DNA of 64,000 bases from Brasenia schreberi (Eukaryota; Streptophyta; Magnoliopsida; Nymphaeales; Cabombaceae). The DNA is taken from positions 9,510,001-9,574,000 of the forward strand of contig JAYKKT010000055.1 of NCBI GenBank assembly GCA_036023115.1, given 5' to 3'. Positions 9,890 through 21,639 of this stretch are shown piece after piece. How positions within the stretch are numbered: position 1 is the stretch's first letter; every line of letters begins with the position of its first letter. A program made the position numbers and the translations under genes. The notes beneath the pieces are model-generated. The model was given only the letters and a program-made list of their open reading frames with translations. It had not been told where the DNA came from and ran no database searches.

Positions 9890-12780
9890 TTCATTCATTT
9901 ACCTTACCTCGATTTCGACCTTGGGTAATCGGTCACTTTTGAGGACTTTCATGAACACACACATTTGAATAAAGTGCTTCCTTATGAGATTTTTGGCTCT
10001 ACAAAGAAAGCTCCTATAAGGATATGAGTGGTTGAGCTCCTCAATATTAATATCTCTCTCGAGACCCATGATCTTGTAACCTAGGAGAGCAATCATGATG
10101 GACTTCCATTAGAGATCATACCAAGCGACCTTGTTGGTTAGGTTCTTCAAGTGACACTCATGTGCCTTGAGAATGGAGCCTCTAGTTCACTATCCATTCA
10201 GATCGGTGAGTCATCAAAGATATTCCAATGTTATATCTGAGACTCAACCTGTTGAGGATATACTTTTCTTGGAATGGGGTCCACCAAGGAACATATCCCG
10301 CCTTCAGAGGATATAACCACTTTCCCTCTTAAACTAATAGCAGAACAAGGCGAAAGCCACATCATCTCTTTCCCATAGTTTAGGAGTCAGAGTTGGCTCC
10401 TGGTCAAATCTTGCTCCTTGCATTGCAGACTCAATCACAAAATCATTACTGCTTGAGCTGATGATGATGTTATAATAGTGGGTGAAGCCTTATCTTGAAG
10501 CATTCACCTCACAACTTCTTCTCAGGTTAAGTTTGTTGAAAACTTACTTAGAAGAGGTCCTAAAGAGGGAAGGGATTTTTTATCAACCCTTTTCTCTTCT
10601 CTTGAAAGTCTGGCATGTGATTCGAGTGTACCTCTTTTGGCTTGACATACTTGTCAAAGTTTGATGAAGATTATTGATTATCAATTGATAAACGGTGATC
10701 ACCAATATGGGCTCAAAATAAAGTCTTGAAACAAAACCAAGATAGAACCCTCAGACCCTAAGGATTGAAGTGGTTCATGATCGCATGACTCCAAGGCTTG
10801 ATTGAAAGGTGCTTCATGTGGAGGAGATAGTTCACTTATGACACATTCTAAAACATATTTGGTGTCTTAGTAAGATCCTACATAGATTATATTGAGGGGT
10901 ACAACAAAATTATTCTTTGTCTTGGCTTTCATTCTACTCCTCCTACTCATAACATAAGTTGTTGAGTCCAAAATACTTTTATAAAAAAGGTAAAAACAAA
11001 GACTTAGGTTGACCAATTGAAGTTGCAATAGAGTGCTGGCATAATTGCTTCTGACAAATGCAATAAGATCTAGGGTTATTATTAGTAGTTGAGTCCATGT
11101 TATAACCAATGAGCCTCGGCCAATAATCCTCCAACAAGATCAAGCCTTTGCTATGGTTGGTTCACCAAGTAGCACAATTAGAGGCTTCTCTAGAGCAAGG
11201 ATATGAGTGACGGAATCAAAAGGGGAGTCGTGCTTGTGGGTCTCTAATGGTTGCCAACTAGACAAGTTGAGGATAGAAGACAAACCTTGTTAAAATCCAA
11301 GTTGTTGAGAAAGACAATAGGGATAGTAAGGTTCAATAATTATCCGGTTAAGACCTACCAAGACGCTCCATATAATAGAAGTCATGAGAATAAGATTTTT
11401 GACACCTGTATATACATAAAATCCATGAGGAGTGCTATGGTAGAGGATGAGTCAAATGATCTGAAGTACAAAAGGAAAAAAGTTATTTTATCATAACTAG
11501 TACTAGTAGACCTAAGTTGAATTACAATTTCTTTGGGAGATAAAGAGATAGGTGGTGTTAGGCTTAAAGCCCCCTTAATGAATATGATACAACCAATTGT
11601 GAGGGCAGACAAACAAATCCAAGTTTGAAAAATACAAGTGAATCTAGAATTACAAAAACCATGGCGAGCCTCCTACCAAAGGTGTTGAACCGTCACTCTA
11701 GAGCGCCTAAAAGATTCTCTAAATGATATATCATGCCTAGAAAAAGAAATGCCTGTGATAGCTTCATATGAAATATGATGGTAGAAATATATCACGAGTA
11801 TTTACCATTTACTTTGGTTTCATGAATACACAAGATAAAATTGCAAGAACAAGAAGACATGATGTTCTTCATTTTATACAAAACTAGCACCCAAATACTT
11901 GTGGATGAAATGTCTCAAGAGAGATGTAAAAAAGGTCTTGAAATATCAAAACCCTGACCAATCATAAAAATAGGGTTTACAATGTCAATAGGCAAGTCAG
12001 TGAGTACCCATACATCTAAAATTATGGGAGACATCATCCTAACAGGGAATTGAAAATGATTATGCCGAGAGACCCAAAATGCAAGGAAGGAGTACAAAAG
12101 TCGACTGCCAAAGTGGATGGTCAAACAAGATAACATAATGAGGTTGTAGATGCCTCAGTGCATCAAGATGATGCTTTCATTGCTAAACATGGTTCAATAA
12201 GTCAATATAAAGTTGATTAGTTGTTGGTTAAGAATGGATAAAGTTAGGACATCAGGACAATGAAAACTCATTGTCGTGGGTCAATGGTAAGGAGACAAGG
12301 TGGAACTCAATAAGACCATCCATTGATGTGACGGTAAGAGGAATGATACTAGAAAAGTTCCTTTTGTTGGAGATTTAGCAAGCAAGTAAAGAAGGTGAGA
12401 GAAATAATGTAAGGGAGCTTGTTCCTTATTATTTCCAAATGATATCCCAAAGGGTTAGAATCCCGAAAATCATGTGGACACAAATTTGTTAAATAGCCTT
12501 TTCAGTGTTTGGTGTTCTTAGAAGTATGACTTACATCCTTGATAGTGAAAAATTGAGAGGCATGTGGTAAGCTCTTGATGGGCTTGAAAAGAGATGACAC
12601 TTTAGGCCCATGATATAGATGAGCCTCGAGGCATGGAGTAATAATGGTGTGAGTTGGCAAATTATATCCTAACATTGTAGTGTAAAGACAATAGAAATGA
12701 GATGAGTGGAAGTTATTGCAAATCATGAGCATGAAGATGACAAACTCAATTGTTGTTGCCTTAAAGAAGGCCTATAAATA
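9890..12780 (-). pseudogene. Plant mobile domain remnant, copy B (inverted relative to A)
   Basis: Minus-strand PMD remnant. The clearest part is 11915-12136: FGSRLLYSFLAFWVS..NHFQFPVRMMSPIILDVWVLTDLPID. This is the PMD entry region (LLxALxxxWxxxTxTFxxPxGEMxxTLxDVAxLxGLPV). Segments 11382-11612 and 10867-11109 match copy A in frame. The distal part (9899-10660) has an open frame MIALLGYKIMGLERDINIEELNHS at 9899-10096 that I cannot place in the domain. The upstream part 12200-12780 shows no recognisable domain and may be the element's leader. Confidence 0.55.
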
Positions 12781-13394
12781 GCTATTATAATGCCAAGCAA
12801 GGGATCAAATCAATCACATTCAAACTCTTTTTCCTAGGTAGCTTTTCATTGTTTTTTAGGAGTAGACCTAACTTAGCTTTTCGACACTCCCTTAACACGA
12901 CAGTGCTTTACTTACCTATCTCGTCTAATCGTCTTCTCTGCTCGAACTCATAAAATCGTAATAATCGGGATATACTTAGAAAGATTCCTCAGTGTTCATG
13001 TTCATGGCCTCAAGCCTTATCTATTTTTTCCTTCAAGAATGAGGGTTACAGCTCTCTTACAGGCCCTGCATTTGTCTAGCTCAAAAAGTGGGTTCATACA
13101 ACTATTACTGAAAATGCATCACCACTTCAGACAACAATCAAAACAATCCTCCCTAGAAATAAGCCTAATGGTTCATTCGAATGTTTAGAAAACGACTAAG
13201 AGAAAAATAAAATAGAGGAAAATGACTAACAATACTCATGGCAAACACATGTGGATGAGAACAAAGTTCAAAAATTTCTTCCTCATTGTAGACCTTTTTT
13301 CCTTGTGCTATTTGTAGGAATTACGGTCACACGCTTTTAAATAGCCACAGGAAAGCAATCATAAGCAAGAAACAAGACAAGGGGTAAGTGGTTA
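12780..13394. other. Unassigned repeat-like stretch
   Basis: About 600 bases with no open frame of note and no match I can make to other parts of the window. It lies between the PMD cluster and copia 2, and may hold the lost 5' end of either. Confidence 0.4.
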
Positions 13395-14583
13395 CTTTAT
13401 TGAATTTTCAAACGTTTGGCAACAATTAAAAAGATATGAGATAAAATACACACATTATCTTAGTACATGACAATGTGAGCAAATTAAAGATTTTTGTCAT
13501 CAATTCTCGAGAGGCCTAAGAGAAGAATTTAAAGAAGTTTGATCTTCTCTCATGCATTGAAAACCCTTTCCCACATTGGAAGAAGTTCTCTTTGATATCT
13601 TGAAGGCATAAATTTGATTCAATGAAGTTAGAATCGAAAGGACTTCACTTTAGTCCCTTCTAGACCAAGAGAACATAAAGCCATACCATCCTACACATTT
13701 AAAAATAGAAGGAACCAATGACATGAGAAAAGAAGTATGCTACTATTGCAAAGAAGTTGGACATACTACGACAAAATGCCCAAAATTAAGGAAAAGGGTG
13801 GTCGTGGTCGATGGTGAGGTAGATCAAGTTTCATCCTTCTCACATTTTAAGAGAAAATGATACAACTAGAAAGCCAACTAAAGTGGAAAGCATCTATCTC
13901 TGATGATATGCTCTACTAATTCCTCGCAATGTATGAATCTTTCGGTACTTGATTTCATAACTTTCTTTCACATGACATGTGATGAAAACCTTCTAACAAC
14001 ACTCAAAAGAAAACCTTTTGATTCTCATATATTTTCCACTGATGAAACCAAATTAAAGGTTAAAAATGGGTGATCTTTCAAATGAAACATTTTTCATTTG
14101 AAAATGTTATTTAGTTCCAAAATTGAATTTGATAAATTTACTCTTGGTTTCACAAATTTCAGATAGTGGGTATGTTGTTTCCTTTTCTATCTAAAGATTA
14201 CACTACAAAAGATCACTTCTCGAAAAAGGATATTGGATTCAACCATATAAAGGGGACTTATATGTGATGGATAAGTTACATATTTAAGATTTTAGTTATT
14301 ATAGCATTTTAACAATTGATGTACTTTTATATTAGGAAAGACTTGGGCACTTAAATATTAAAACTTAAATGAATGTTCTCCTCTTAGCAATAAGAGTACC
14401 TAAAACTTTCTTTCGTAAAGATTGTCCTCCAAAAAATAAAATATCAATATTTTTCTAATAGAACTTCTGTTGCAAGTTAACTTTTTGAACTTATGCACTC
14501 CGATCTTTGGGATCCTGGTCAAAAGGAGGAGTTTCATATGTAATTTTTTTTTATGATTTTACCAGGTATATTTGGATATACGT
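13395..14583 (+). pseudogene. Ty1/copia gag-protease-integrase, first part (copia 2)
   Basis: Plus-strand copia pol remnant. Gag is readable in broken frames from 13395. A complete zinc knuckle, C-YY-C-KEVG-H-TTTK-C, lies at 13738-13779 and fits CX2CX4HX4C. The protease zone follows at 13920-14100 (FHMT; DETKLKVKNG). The pre-integrase and integrase start at 14340-14583 reads LGHLNIK ... LFELMHSDLWDPG ... YDFTRYIWIYV. These are the HSDxWGP and DDYSRxxWxY blocks of the integrase core with its first catalytic Asp. The gene is cut at 14583 by a solo LTR and resumes at 17114. Confidence 0.8.
14579..14583. repeat. Target-site duplication of solo LTR 1, left
   Basis: TACGT directly before the LTR's TG. 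The partner is TACAT at 17114-17118. The one difference is G to A, as expected from decay of a methylated CpG. Confidence 0.65.
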
Positions 14584-14978
14584 TGTAAACACCCAAAAAT
14601 TTTCTCAAAACATTTGATTTTTAGAAATTTTTCCTTTTCAAGAAAAAAAGTGTGGTTTTGAGTCTTTTAATAATTTTCAAATAAAGATATCTTAAACGAA
14701 CTCATTTCCATACCAAAATTTTGTGGCAGCCTCAAAATAAGGATAAATAGCACCTCTCAAAAAAATCCAATTTTGACAAAGAGCCAAAAAAATAACTACT
14801 TTGCCCTCAAGCCCAAATTGGCAGGACCTGCCTTTTTAAATAATTTCCTTTAAAGAAAAGATGGTTTCAAACAATTTTCTTCAAAGAAATAAATGAAAAT
14901 GAGACATTGGGAACCAAACCCAAAAATATTTGCAAAATGTCAAATTTACCAAAAACCTTTGAAATTCAAATCAAGCTG

Positions 14979-15116
14979 TCTAAAACCCTACACCCAAGGG
15001 TTAAAGAGGTTTGAGACCCTACACCCATCGAAAAGGTTAAAGTAGTCTGACACCCTATACCCATCGAAAGGGTTAAAGTAGTCTGACACCCTATACCCAA
15101 TAAAGAGTTAAAATAG
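14979..15116 (+). repeat. Minisatellite in solo LTR 1 (4 units of about 35 bp)
   Basis: Four tandem units of the form TCTGACACCCTATACCCATCGAAAGGGTTAAAGTAG with small changes, starting near 14979, 15011, 15046 and 15082. It lies upstream of the LTR TATA box, that is in the U3 region. Confidence 0.8.
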
Positions 15117-15722
15117 TTGAAACGGTAAAGACTAACTCACGGAGAGAAAGTATATTACCCATGCAAACAAACACTAGGAATGGAACTCAATCGTTTTCAA
15201 AAAGAATATTTGAAGATTTCGATAAAACTCGATGTTTTCAAATATATCTCAAATGAAATGGTTTTAAATAATCAAAAGAAATATTTGAAACCATGAATCT
15301 GAAATCAAGCCCAAGATTCAAGTCTGATTAAAGGATAAAGCTGCGAATCAAATCAAAGCGAGATCGAGTGAACCATCCCAATCCGATCTCAAAACAAAAA
15401 CAAGAGTGCAAGGACCAAGCTCATCCATCAAATAAGGACCAAAGACATGGATCAACCCAAGCCACGACTCCATCAAATATGGCACCAAAGAATGCCCCAA
15501 ATTGAAAGCAACTAGTTACACCAAATCAAGCTTAGTCGGACCATATTCAAGGCACTTGACCATATCATGCTAGACCGAACCACTTGGCCGACCTAGCCAC
15601 ATGGGGGCTAGGCTCACTTTGACCAAGAGGGACCAAAGCCATGTGTCCAGCCAAGAGATTGGATCAAGACTTGGGCTCCAAAAGACTCAATCAAAGACCC
15701 AATTCGAGATCCACCAAAAGCC

Positions 15723-15730
15723 TATAAAAA
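15723..15730 (+). promoter_or_regulatory. TATA box of solo LTR 1
   Basis: TATAAAAA, about 1.14 kb into the LTR and followed by a GA-rich leader at 15783-15831. The same pair (TATAAAAG and a GA tract on the minus strand) is kept in the reverse copy at 53069-53076 and 52973-53018, which supports it as the LTR promoter. Confidence 0.55.
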
Positions 15731-17113
15731 GGTACCTTGGGAGCTAGTTTCCAACAATTGAAGGAAGAGGGAAAGAGCCTAAGAGAGAGAGAGAGAGAGG
15801 AAAAGAGAGAGAAGAGAGGAAGAAAGGGAGGGTGATCCTCTCCATTTCTTCCACGATCGGTGCTGAGGAGGGCTCCTTTTCAAGGTCTATCTCCTTCTCC
15901 TTTGTTTAATCTTTTCTTCCTTACTCTTATTCAATTCAAAAGGAGTTGTACTAATGGAGCAATTATCTCCCCCAATAATGTAATAGAATAGATATACTCC
16001 CATTTCATTTTGTTACATTTATGCTCATTACTTGTTTGATTTCATGTTTCTTCTACCTCTCTATACATTATACTCCTTTATATTTCCTAATTCTTTCTAT
16101 GCTTAAGCTATAGATATATTTCTATTCATTTCTTTTAGTCATTTACATTCAAATTGTTGTGATTTGTCTTTACATTTCGAATGTGATGCATTCACGTATT
16201 TTCTAGACCTCAAAATCTGTTTTGAACATCCTGCACCCATTTGATAGTTTATTTTTAATTCCTTATCCTCTAGTTCGAATGATCTAAAATTTTAAATACC
16301 AAATCCTCACACATCCGCCTACACTCTAAATTTTTTTTAAGAATTTTAGGGTTGTGTAGCTATGTAATTAAAATTGGGAAAAATTAGATAAACCTATAGT
16401 TGAGTCTGTAAAACTTGTGTTTACTGCAACAAATCTTGGGTTATCATATCATAACTTTATTTATAGTAAATCAATTTCATTGAAACTTGTCTCATTAAAA
16501 ATTTGACATCCATAGCTTTTCAACAAGACTAAGTTCATAAATATCGGAGCTCTATGCATCGAGATACAGACGTTTCTTTAAACCTCTGTATTTCTATCAT
16601 AGAACTATTTCAAATATCTAAGCAAAGGTTATTCCCTAATTTAATTGCAGACTATCACAATACCAAAAATAGAATAAAAACTAGTTTCTAAGCCTCATAT
16701 GATCCTCTTTTCACAATAAAATGTTCATAATTTTTGGAGATTCAGAAACCATTTAAAAAAATTTAAAAACAAGTTATGAAAACAGAACCAGTTTCTGTTT
16801 TTCAGAACTTAGGGAGATTTTTCTTCCATAGGCCAAGTGCACGTTTTTGGTTGAGTCAAGTTGATTCGAAAAATGAATTTCAAAAACATATATGATCAAG
16901 ATCAATCCTCAAAGTGTCTAGGCTGACCTTTGAGTACCGGTTCAAGAAGGCCTAAGTCGAAAAGATCCCACTTCCCCATAATCGCCATTAAAGTCAGAAA
17001 ATACAACTTTGCTAGTTTGAGTAAACTACCTGACACGCTCGCGTACAATGTAGTGTGTGAAAGCTTATTTCAAGTCTCTACATATGCTTTGGAGTAAAAT
17101 TTTCACATCTACA

Positions 17114-18340
17114 TACATGTTGAAAGCTAAGTTAGAAGTTTTTAAGAACTTTGTTGTTTACCACAATCTCAACAAAAATAAGTTTGATGAGAATATTAAA
17201 GTTTTTAGATATGGTTGTGGAGGAGAATTTATCAAAAATGGGTTTGCAAAATATCTTGACAACAATGGTATATTACATCATAGTCTTGTTCAAAACAAAA
17301 CATTATTGCTAAATGGAAACAATTATGCACAATGGAAACCACTTGGACCCTGCTAGTATCTAGTAGAGTTCCTAAAAATCTTTAATTTACAAAATACATC
17401 ACCTGTTGAAAAATTAGTTAAGGTTATTCTTAACTATTCTCCTTTAAAGGTCTTTGGAGATAAATGTTTTGCTTTCTCATATAAATGTAATAAACTTTCG
17501 TCCCGTGCAATTGAATGTTCGTTTATGGTTGACATTGAGAAAAGGGTTATATGTGTTATGATTCTAGGAACACTAAGCTTTATGTTTCAAGAGAAGTTCA
17601 ATTCTTTAAAAAGAAATTCTTTTTCCAAAATAATATCTCAAACTCTACTGATGATTCTAGATATTCTTGTTTGATTGATATGCTTAGTAATAATGAAAAT
17701 CAAAGAGAGAATATAGAGAATCAATTGTTGACCACCAAATCATGCATTCAAGAGTCATTTTGACTCCATTTGAAAGACATTATACTAGAAGAAACCTTAA
17801 AACTATTGAACCTATTTTTGCTAAAAGGTCTAGTAGATAATTTAGACCCCTGATATGTTTGTTTCCTATAAGACCTTTACAATTTAATATAAAGCTCTTT
17901 TGACCACTATCACAACCCATTAACAACCCAAGCCTTCAAGGCAGTCGAAACATTACAAAATTGGTTTAAAGCCATGAAAGAATAGCTTTGGAAAAGGCTC
18001 AAACATGGATAGTTGTTGTCCGTCGTCAAGATAAAAAGACAATAGGATGTAGGTGAATGTACAAATGACCATTGATAGAATAGGCTTTGAAAAAAGGCTC
18101 AAACATGGCTTAAAGTGATAAACCTAATTAGTTGCAAAAGAATACTTTCAGGAATATAAAATAGACTATGAAGAAATCTTTTCACAAATAACAAGAATGA
18201 CCATTGTTAATACCATTTTCTAGTTCTATTGTAGATTGGTTTCAGTTATTTGCAGATATCCACTACAACTAGCTCATCTTAAATGCTTGGAAGTCATACT
18301 TTAACACAATTTATGAATGAAATTTGCTTAGAAGTGGACA
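17114..18340 (+). pseudogene. Ty1/copia integrase-RT, second part (copia 2)
   Basis: Continuation of copia 2 after the solo LTR. It reads KLEVFKNFVVYHNL..IKVFRYGCGGEFIKNGFAKYL..NGILHHS at 17120-17290, where the second catalytic Asp of 'LRSDNGGEF' is Cys. The integrase end follows: LKVFGDKCFAFSYKCNKLSSRAIEC and the CYDSRNTKLYVSREVQFF block (17450-17640). From about 17800 comes the linker and RT start with EKAQTWIVV..RQDKKTIGCR and LVAKEYFQEYKIDYEEIFSQITRMT (18130-18220). The RT stops before its YVDD motif near 18340, so the 3' part is deleted. Confidence 0.8.
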
Positions 18341-18352
18341 ACATAGTTGTGG

Positions 18353-18370
18353 TTAGTGCCTAGGCACTAA
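18353..18370. repeat. Perfect 18-bp palindrome at the copia 2 break
   Basis: TTAGTGCCTAGGCACTAA equals its own reverse complement. It lies right where the RT alignment of copia 2 ends. Confidence 0.7.
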
Positions 18371-20220
18371 GTGATGCCATTTAGAGGCAGTCCCTCTAAG
18401 TGTGCTAAGTTATCTTATTTTGCTTGATTCTTACTACATAATTTTTTTCTTCTCTTCATCCTTTTTATTTTTATTCTTCCTATTTCTCCTTTTAGTGAGT
18501 TATGTTTTTCTTTCTTCTTCTTTTTCTATTTCATTCCTAGTTCCTAGGTTCATGATTATAGAATTTGATTTCCTATATAATTGTAGGCAAATTTTTGGTC
18601 CCATAGAACCTTGACCCATGATATTTTGAAAGGGGAATGAATAAGAGAGATTGAGGAATGAAATTCAAATAGAATAACACCTCTTAACACTCTCTTTCTT
18701 TGTGCGATGTAAGCCTGTTTCGATTCTTTTAATTGAAGCTCTTCTTCCTCCATTGAGTAGATTGATTTTTTGTGCTACCAAATTGTTTATTTGACAAAAT
18801 CTATATTTCTTTGAGTTATACGTTTCATGAGCCTTGGATAATGGAAGTTGCCGCAAGACCAAGAGTGGTGAATTTTGGATTGGGTTTGATAGGAATAGAT
18901 TCAATTTAGGGTCTCGATGGGGTCAATAAAATGAATTGTGTTTGCTACAAGGTTTCATGAGAATTGGACCTTGTTTTTTAGTGGTTATAGTTCCAAGTTC
19001 CATTGTATATCAAACACATAAATCAATGCTAGTATGAAGTTATCGTTCTATAGGTCCAATTTGAGTCAAAACTTCGACACAAGGGAGGTGGTTCACATGA
19101 ATTGGACTAAGAGGCTTCACATGGAAACTCAAAATCTCCTTCACGCTTATGTTGTTATCCTATCTTGCACAAAAACTCAAGCATCTCAATACTAGTCATG
19201 ATTGAAACATGGAACCATGGTTCCTTGAAACTACTGTTAAGCTCATGTGTATTTAGCCCTATAGGTCTAGGACTAGGGGTCTGATACCACAAATCATACA
19301 CCCTAAAACACCAAAGAAACCTATGGGTTAACGATTAATTAAAATGATGAAATAAGCCGAAAAGACACATTTCGCTATCCATCCCTTCAAGTGGCCTCTA
19401 AGAGATACAACAAGAAGTCCCACTAAGCATTTTCTTTTGCAAAAAGTGTATGCCTTTTTCACTATGATAATTGCATCTAAAATCTATCCTCCTTATGTGC
19501 GGTAGGGAGCCATCAAACTTTGGATGAGGCAATAGAAGTTTTGACATTGCTCACCTGTGCATATCTTTGTATAGGTCAAGCTTTGATTTGTATCCAACTC
19601 TAAGGTTATAAAGCAACCTGAAACCAAATTTTGACTAACCTTTGTCCAGAACCCATCAACCAAAGATTCTCCTGGCTTACACTCATTCACTCCATCACCT
19701 TGTTTTTGCCAAAGGTAGTTGGGCGTAGGTGAATATTAGAGGATTTACAACACTTGTGAATACCCCCATGAACTAGCCAATACTCCACACAAGAGGTTGA
19801 ACAAATTTGCTCCCATTGATTGGAGTTATTCTTGTTCAAGAAGGTAACTGGGTTTTGGAACTGATGTGGAACTGAAACCACAATCGAAGACCTGCCAATT
19901 ACAGAACCAATAATTGTCTTGTGCTAGTTCTTTTATAACTTTCAGGTTCTTGGGTATTCGAAACAGGCCATGTCTACTACTTGATATCAATATAGGTATG
20001 AGTCATGATAAAAGTCTATAGTACACCATTATTATATTATAAAAAGTAAGGAGTATGTATAAAAACAATATTAAATATATTAAATTGAAACACACAAATT
20101 TTAACAGAACATATAAGCCCAATAAGAAACAAAAGGCAGCTGAAATTGCCTTGTAAAGAAGTCACATCTTCTATGACATGTTGGATGAAGACACAAACCA
20201 AACTAGGAAGTGGAGACATG
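18371..20220. other. Unassigned stretch with weak open frames
   Basis: No gene is supported. On the minus strand two neighbouring short frames (19687-19881 and 19493-19690, different phases) together give a Cys-containing peptide (SNQWEQICSTSCVEYWLVHGGIHKCCKSS and CKPGESLVDGFW). It might be a decayed host exon, but I cannot name a family. A run of T-rich DNA lies at 18400-18540. Confidence 0.35.
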
Positions 20221-20225
20221 GATAT
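20221..20225. repeat. Target-site duplication of copia 4, left
   Basis: GATAT directly before the LTR terminus TGTTGG. It is identical to 24961-24965. Confidence 0.85.
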
Positions 20226-21077
20226 TGTTGGTCTTAAACTCTTGTAGATGACACATTTTCTTGAGTGGTGGGCATATGAAAGATTGAATTTATGCCTTGG
20301 AAAAGAAAGCTAGGATATCACTATTCTTCAAGGTATGGTAAATGTTAACCATTAGGTTTATTTACTATTGTCGGTATTAAATAACCGAATACAATGAACC
20401 ATGATAAATACCTTTAGGATACAATTAAGTCTTATAAAAATTGGCAAAGCAAAAATGATGATGTTACAAATCCAATTAGAGATACAATAGGACTTGAAAA
20501 CTCTTTTCAAAAACTAAGAAAGTACTTACACCACGAGTGTAAAGTTGGATAAATCTTATTACAACACCACTCTATATAGATATGATGAATATATAACTCA
20601 TGATATGCTACTAATGAGTATAATTACCATTTAAGAGGGTGAGTGTTAATGTCATAACATACTTTCTACATGCATATAAGTTACAACATTGCTTGTGATA
20701 CTAATGAGCACAATTATCACTCAAGCAAGTGACTCTTAATATCAAACATGGTTCGAAAATAACCATGAATTACAACAATTACATGTGCTACTAATGAGCA
20801 TAATTGTTACACAAGTAAGTAGATCTTAATACCAAAATATGATCGTAAAATACTCATCAGTTACAATCATTATATTTGCTACTAATGAGAACAATTATCA
20901 CTCAAGTAAATGACTCCTAAAGTCAAAACATGACAATAAAATATTCATGAGTTACAATCACTACATGTACTACTAATGAGCATAATTATTACTAAAGTAA
21001 GTGACTTTAAAGCCACAATATGGTTGCAACCATAACTTTCACCAAATATATTTTGCTATTTTGAAAATCACCCAACA
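20226..21077 (-). mobile_element. Copia 4, 3' LTR (852 bp)
   Basis: Read on the minus strand this LTR begins TGTTGGGTG and ends CCAACA, so its ends are short inverted repeats. It aligns along its whole length with 24147-24960. A polypurine-like tract (GTGAGAGA on the minus strand, about 21078-21090) adjoins it, as expected at a 3' LTR. The two LTRs have diverged strongly by eye, so the insertion is old. Confidence 0.85.
20590..21010. repeat. Minisatellite in copia 4 3' LTR (about 5 units of 90 bp)
   Basis: Units begin with GTTACAA and contain CTACTAATGAGCATAATTAT and CTCAAGTAAGTGACT, recurring about every 90 bases. The same array with its own changes is in the other LTR at about 24520-24900. 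In element orientation it lies in the first half of the LTR, the U3 part. Confidence 0.8.
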
Positions 21078-21639
21078 ATCTCTCACAATTTTTAAAATAC
21101 ATTTGAAAATTAATCACTTTGAAAATTATAGTTTTGATAAAGATACCTCATGATTTGAACCTTTACCTAACAAAACATGGATTTCACTTATCCAAATTGA
21201 ATAATAGAATAGCTTTAAACTATACAATTCAATTGAATAAGTGTGCATATTTTATAAGATTATAATACCAAAAAATGTTATTTTTAATTGACACATTTTA
21301 TAGGCCTTGTGCACTATCCTTTCTCATGAGTGTTTTAAGAGTCAAGCCAAAAACTTTGAGAAGTGACTCTATTTCATATTCATATAGGTAGACTCTATAA
21401 AGTGCCTCTATATAACCACTTTATATGTATACTATAGGTCCATTAAGAATAAGGTTGAACCTATTATTTTGCTTTATAGGACTAAGTTACCTTTTCCTTA
21501 GAATATTTATATAGTTGGCACTTGCAATCAATCTAATGATATACCATAACTCATTAAACTCAAAACTTGATGTTACTCAAAATGTGAGTTAAGGTTTCAC
21601 CATTGATGATCTTATAAACCAGTCATAGACCCATCCCAA

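Larger units (their letters stand above)
14584..17113 (+). mobile_element. Solo LTR 1 (about 2.5 kb) inserted in copia integrase
   Basis: The element begins TGTAAACACCC and ends ATCTACA, with a five-base target duplication. A reverse copy with the same ends is at 51695-54024. It holds no coding region. It carries a TATA box (TATAAAAA, 15723-15730) followed about 55 bases later by a GA-rich tract (15783-15831), and a 35-bp tandem repeat upstream. Size, TG...CA ends, 5-bp duplication and promoter layout fit an LTR left by recombination, most likely of a Ty3/gypsy element, though the family is not shown. Removing it rejoins the integrase frame IYV to YMLKAKLEVFKNF. Confidence 0.8.

Noticed and set aside
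14979..15116. CCCTACACCC and CCCTATACCC words suggesting telomere-like repeats
   Set aside because: The plant telomere unit is CCCTAAA. These words sit once per 35-bp unit and do not form head-to-tail heptamers.
17057..17356. Frame starting at 17057 as an independent small gene
   Set aside because: Its first 19 codons belong to the solo LTR and the rest is copia 2 integrase.
19276..19289. GGGGTCTGATACCA, reverse complement of TGGTATCAGACCCC, a copia-like primer-binding site
   Set aside because: The core matches the initiator-Met primer site well, but the adjoining sequence does not end in CA as an LTR should, and no gag is readable on the minus strand below it. Probably chance or a relic too decayed to use.
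20590..21010. Regular 90-bp repeats that could look like a CRISPR-type array
   Set aside because: Plant nuclear DNA, imperfect units without unique spacers, and the same array in both LTRs. It is a minisatellite.
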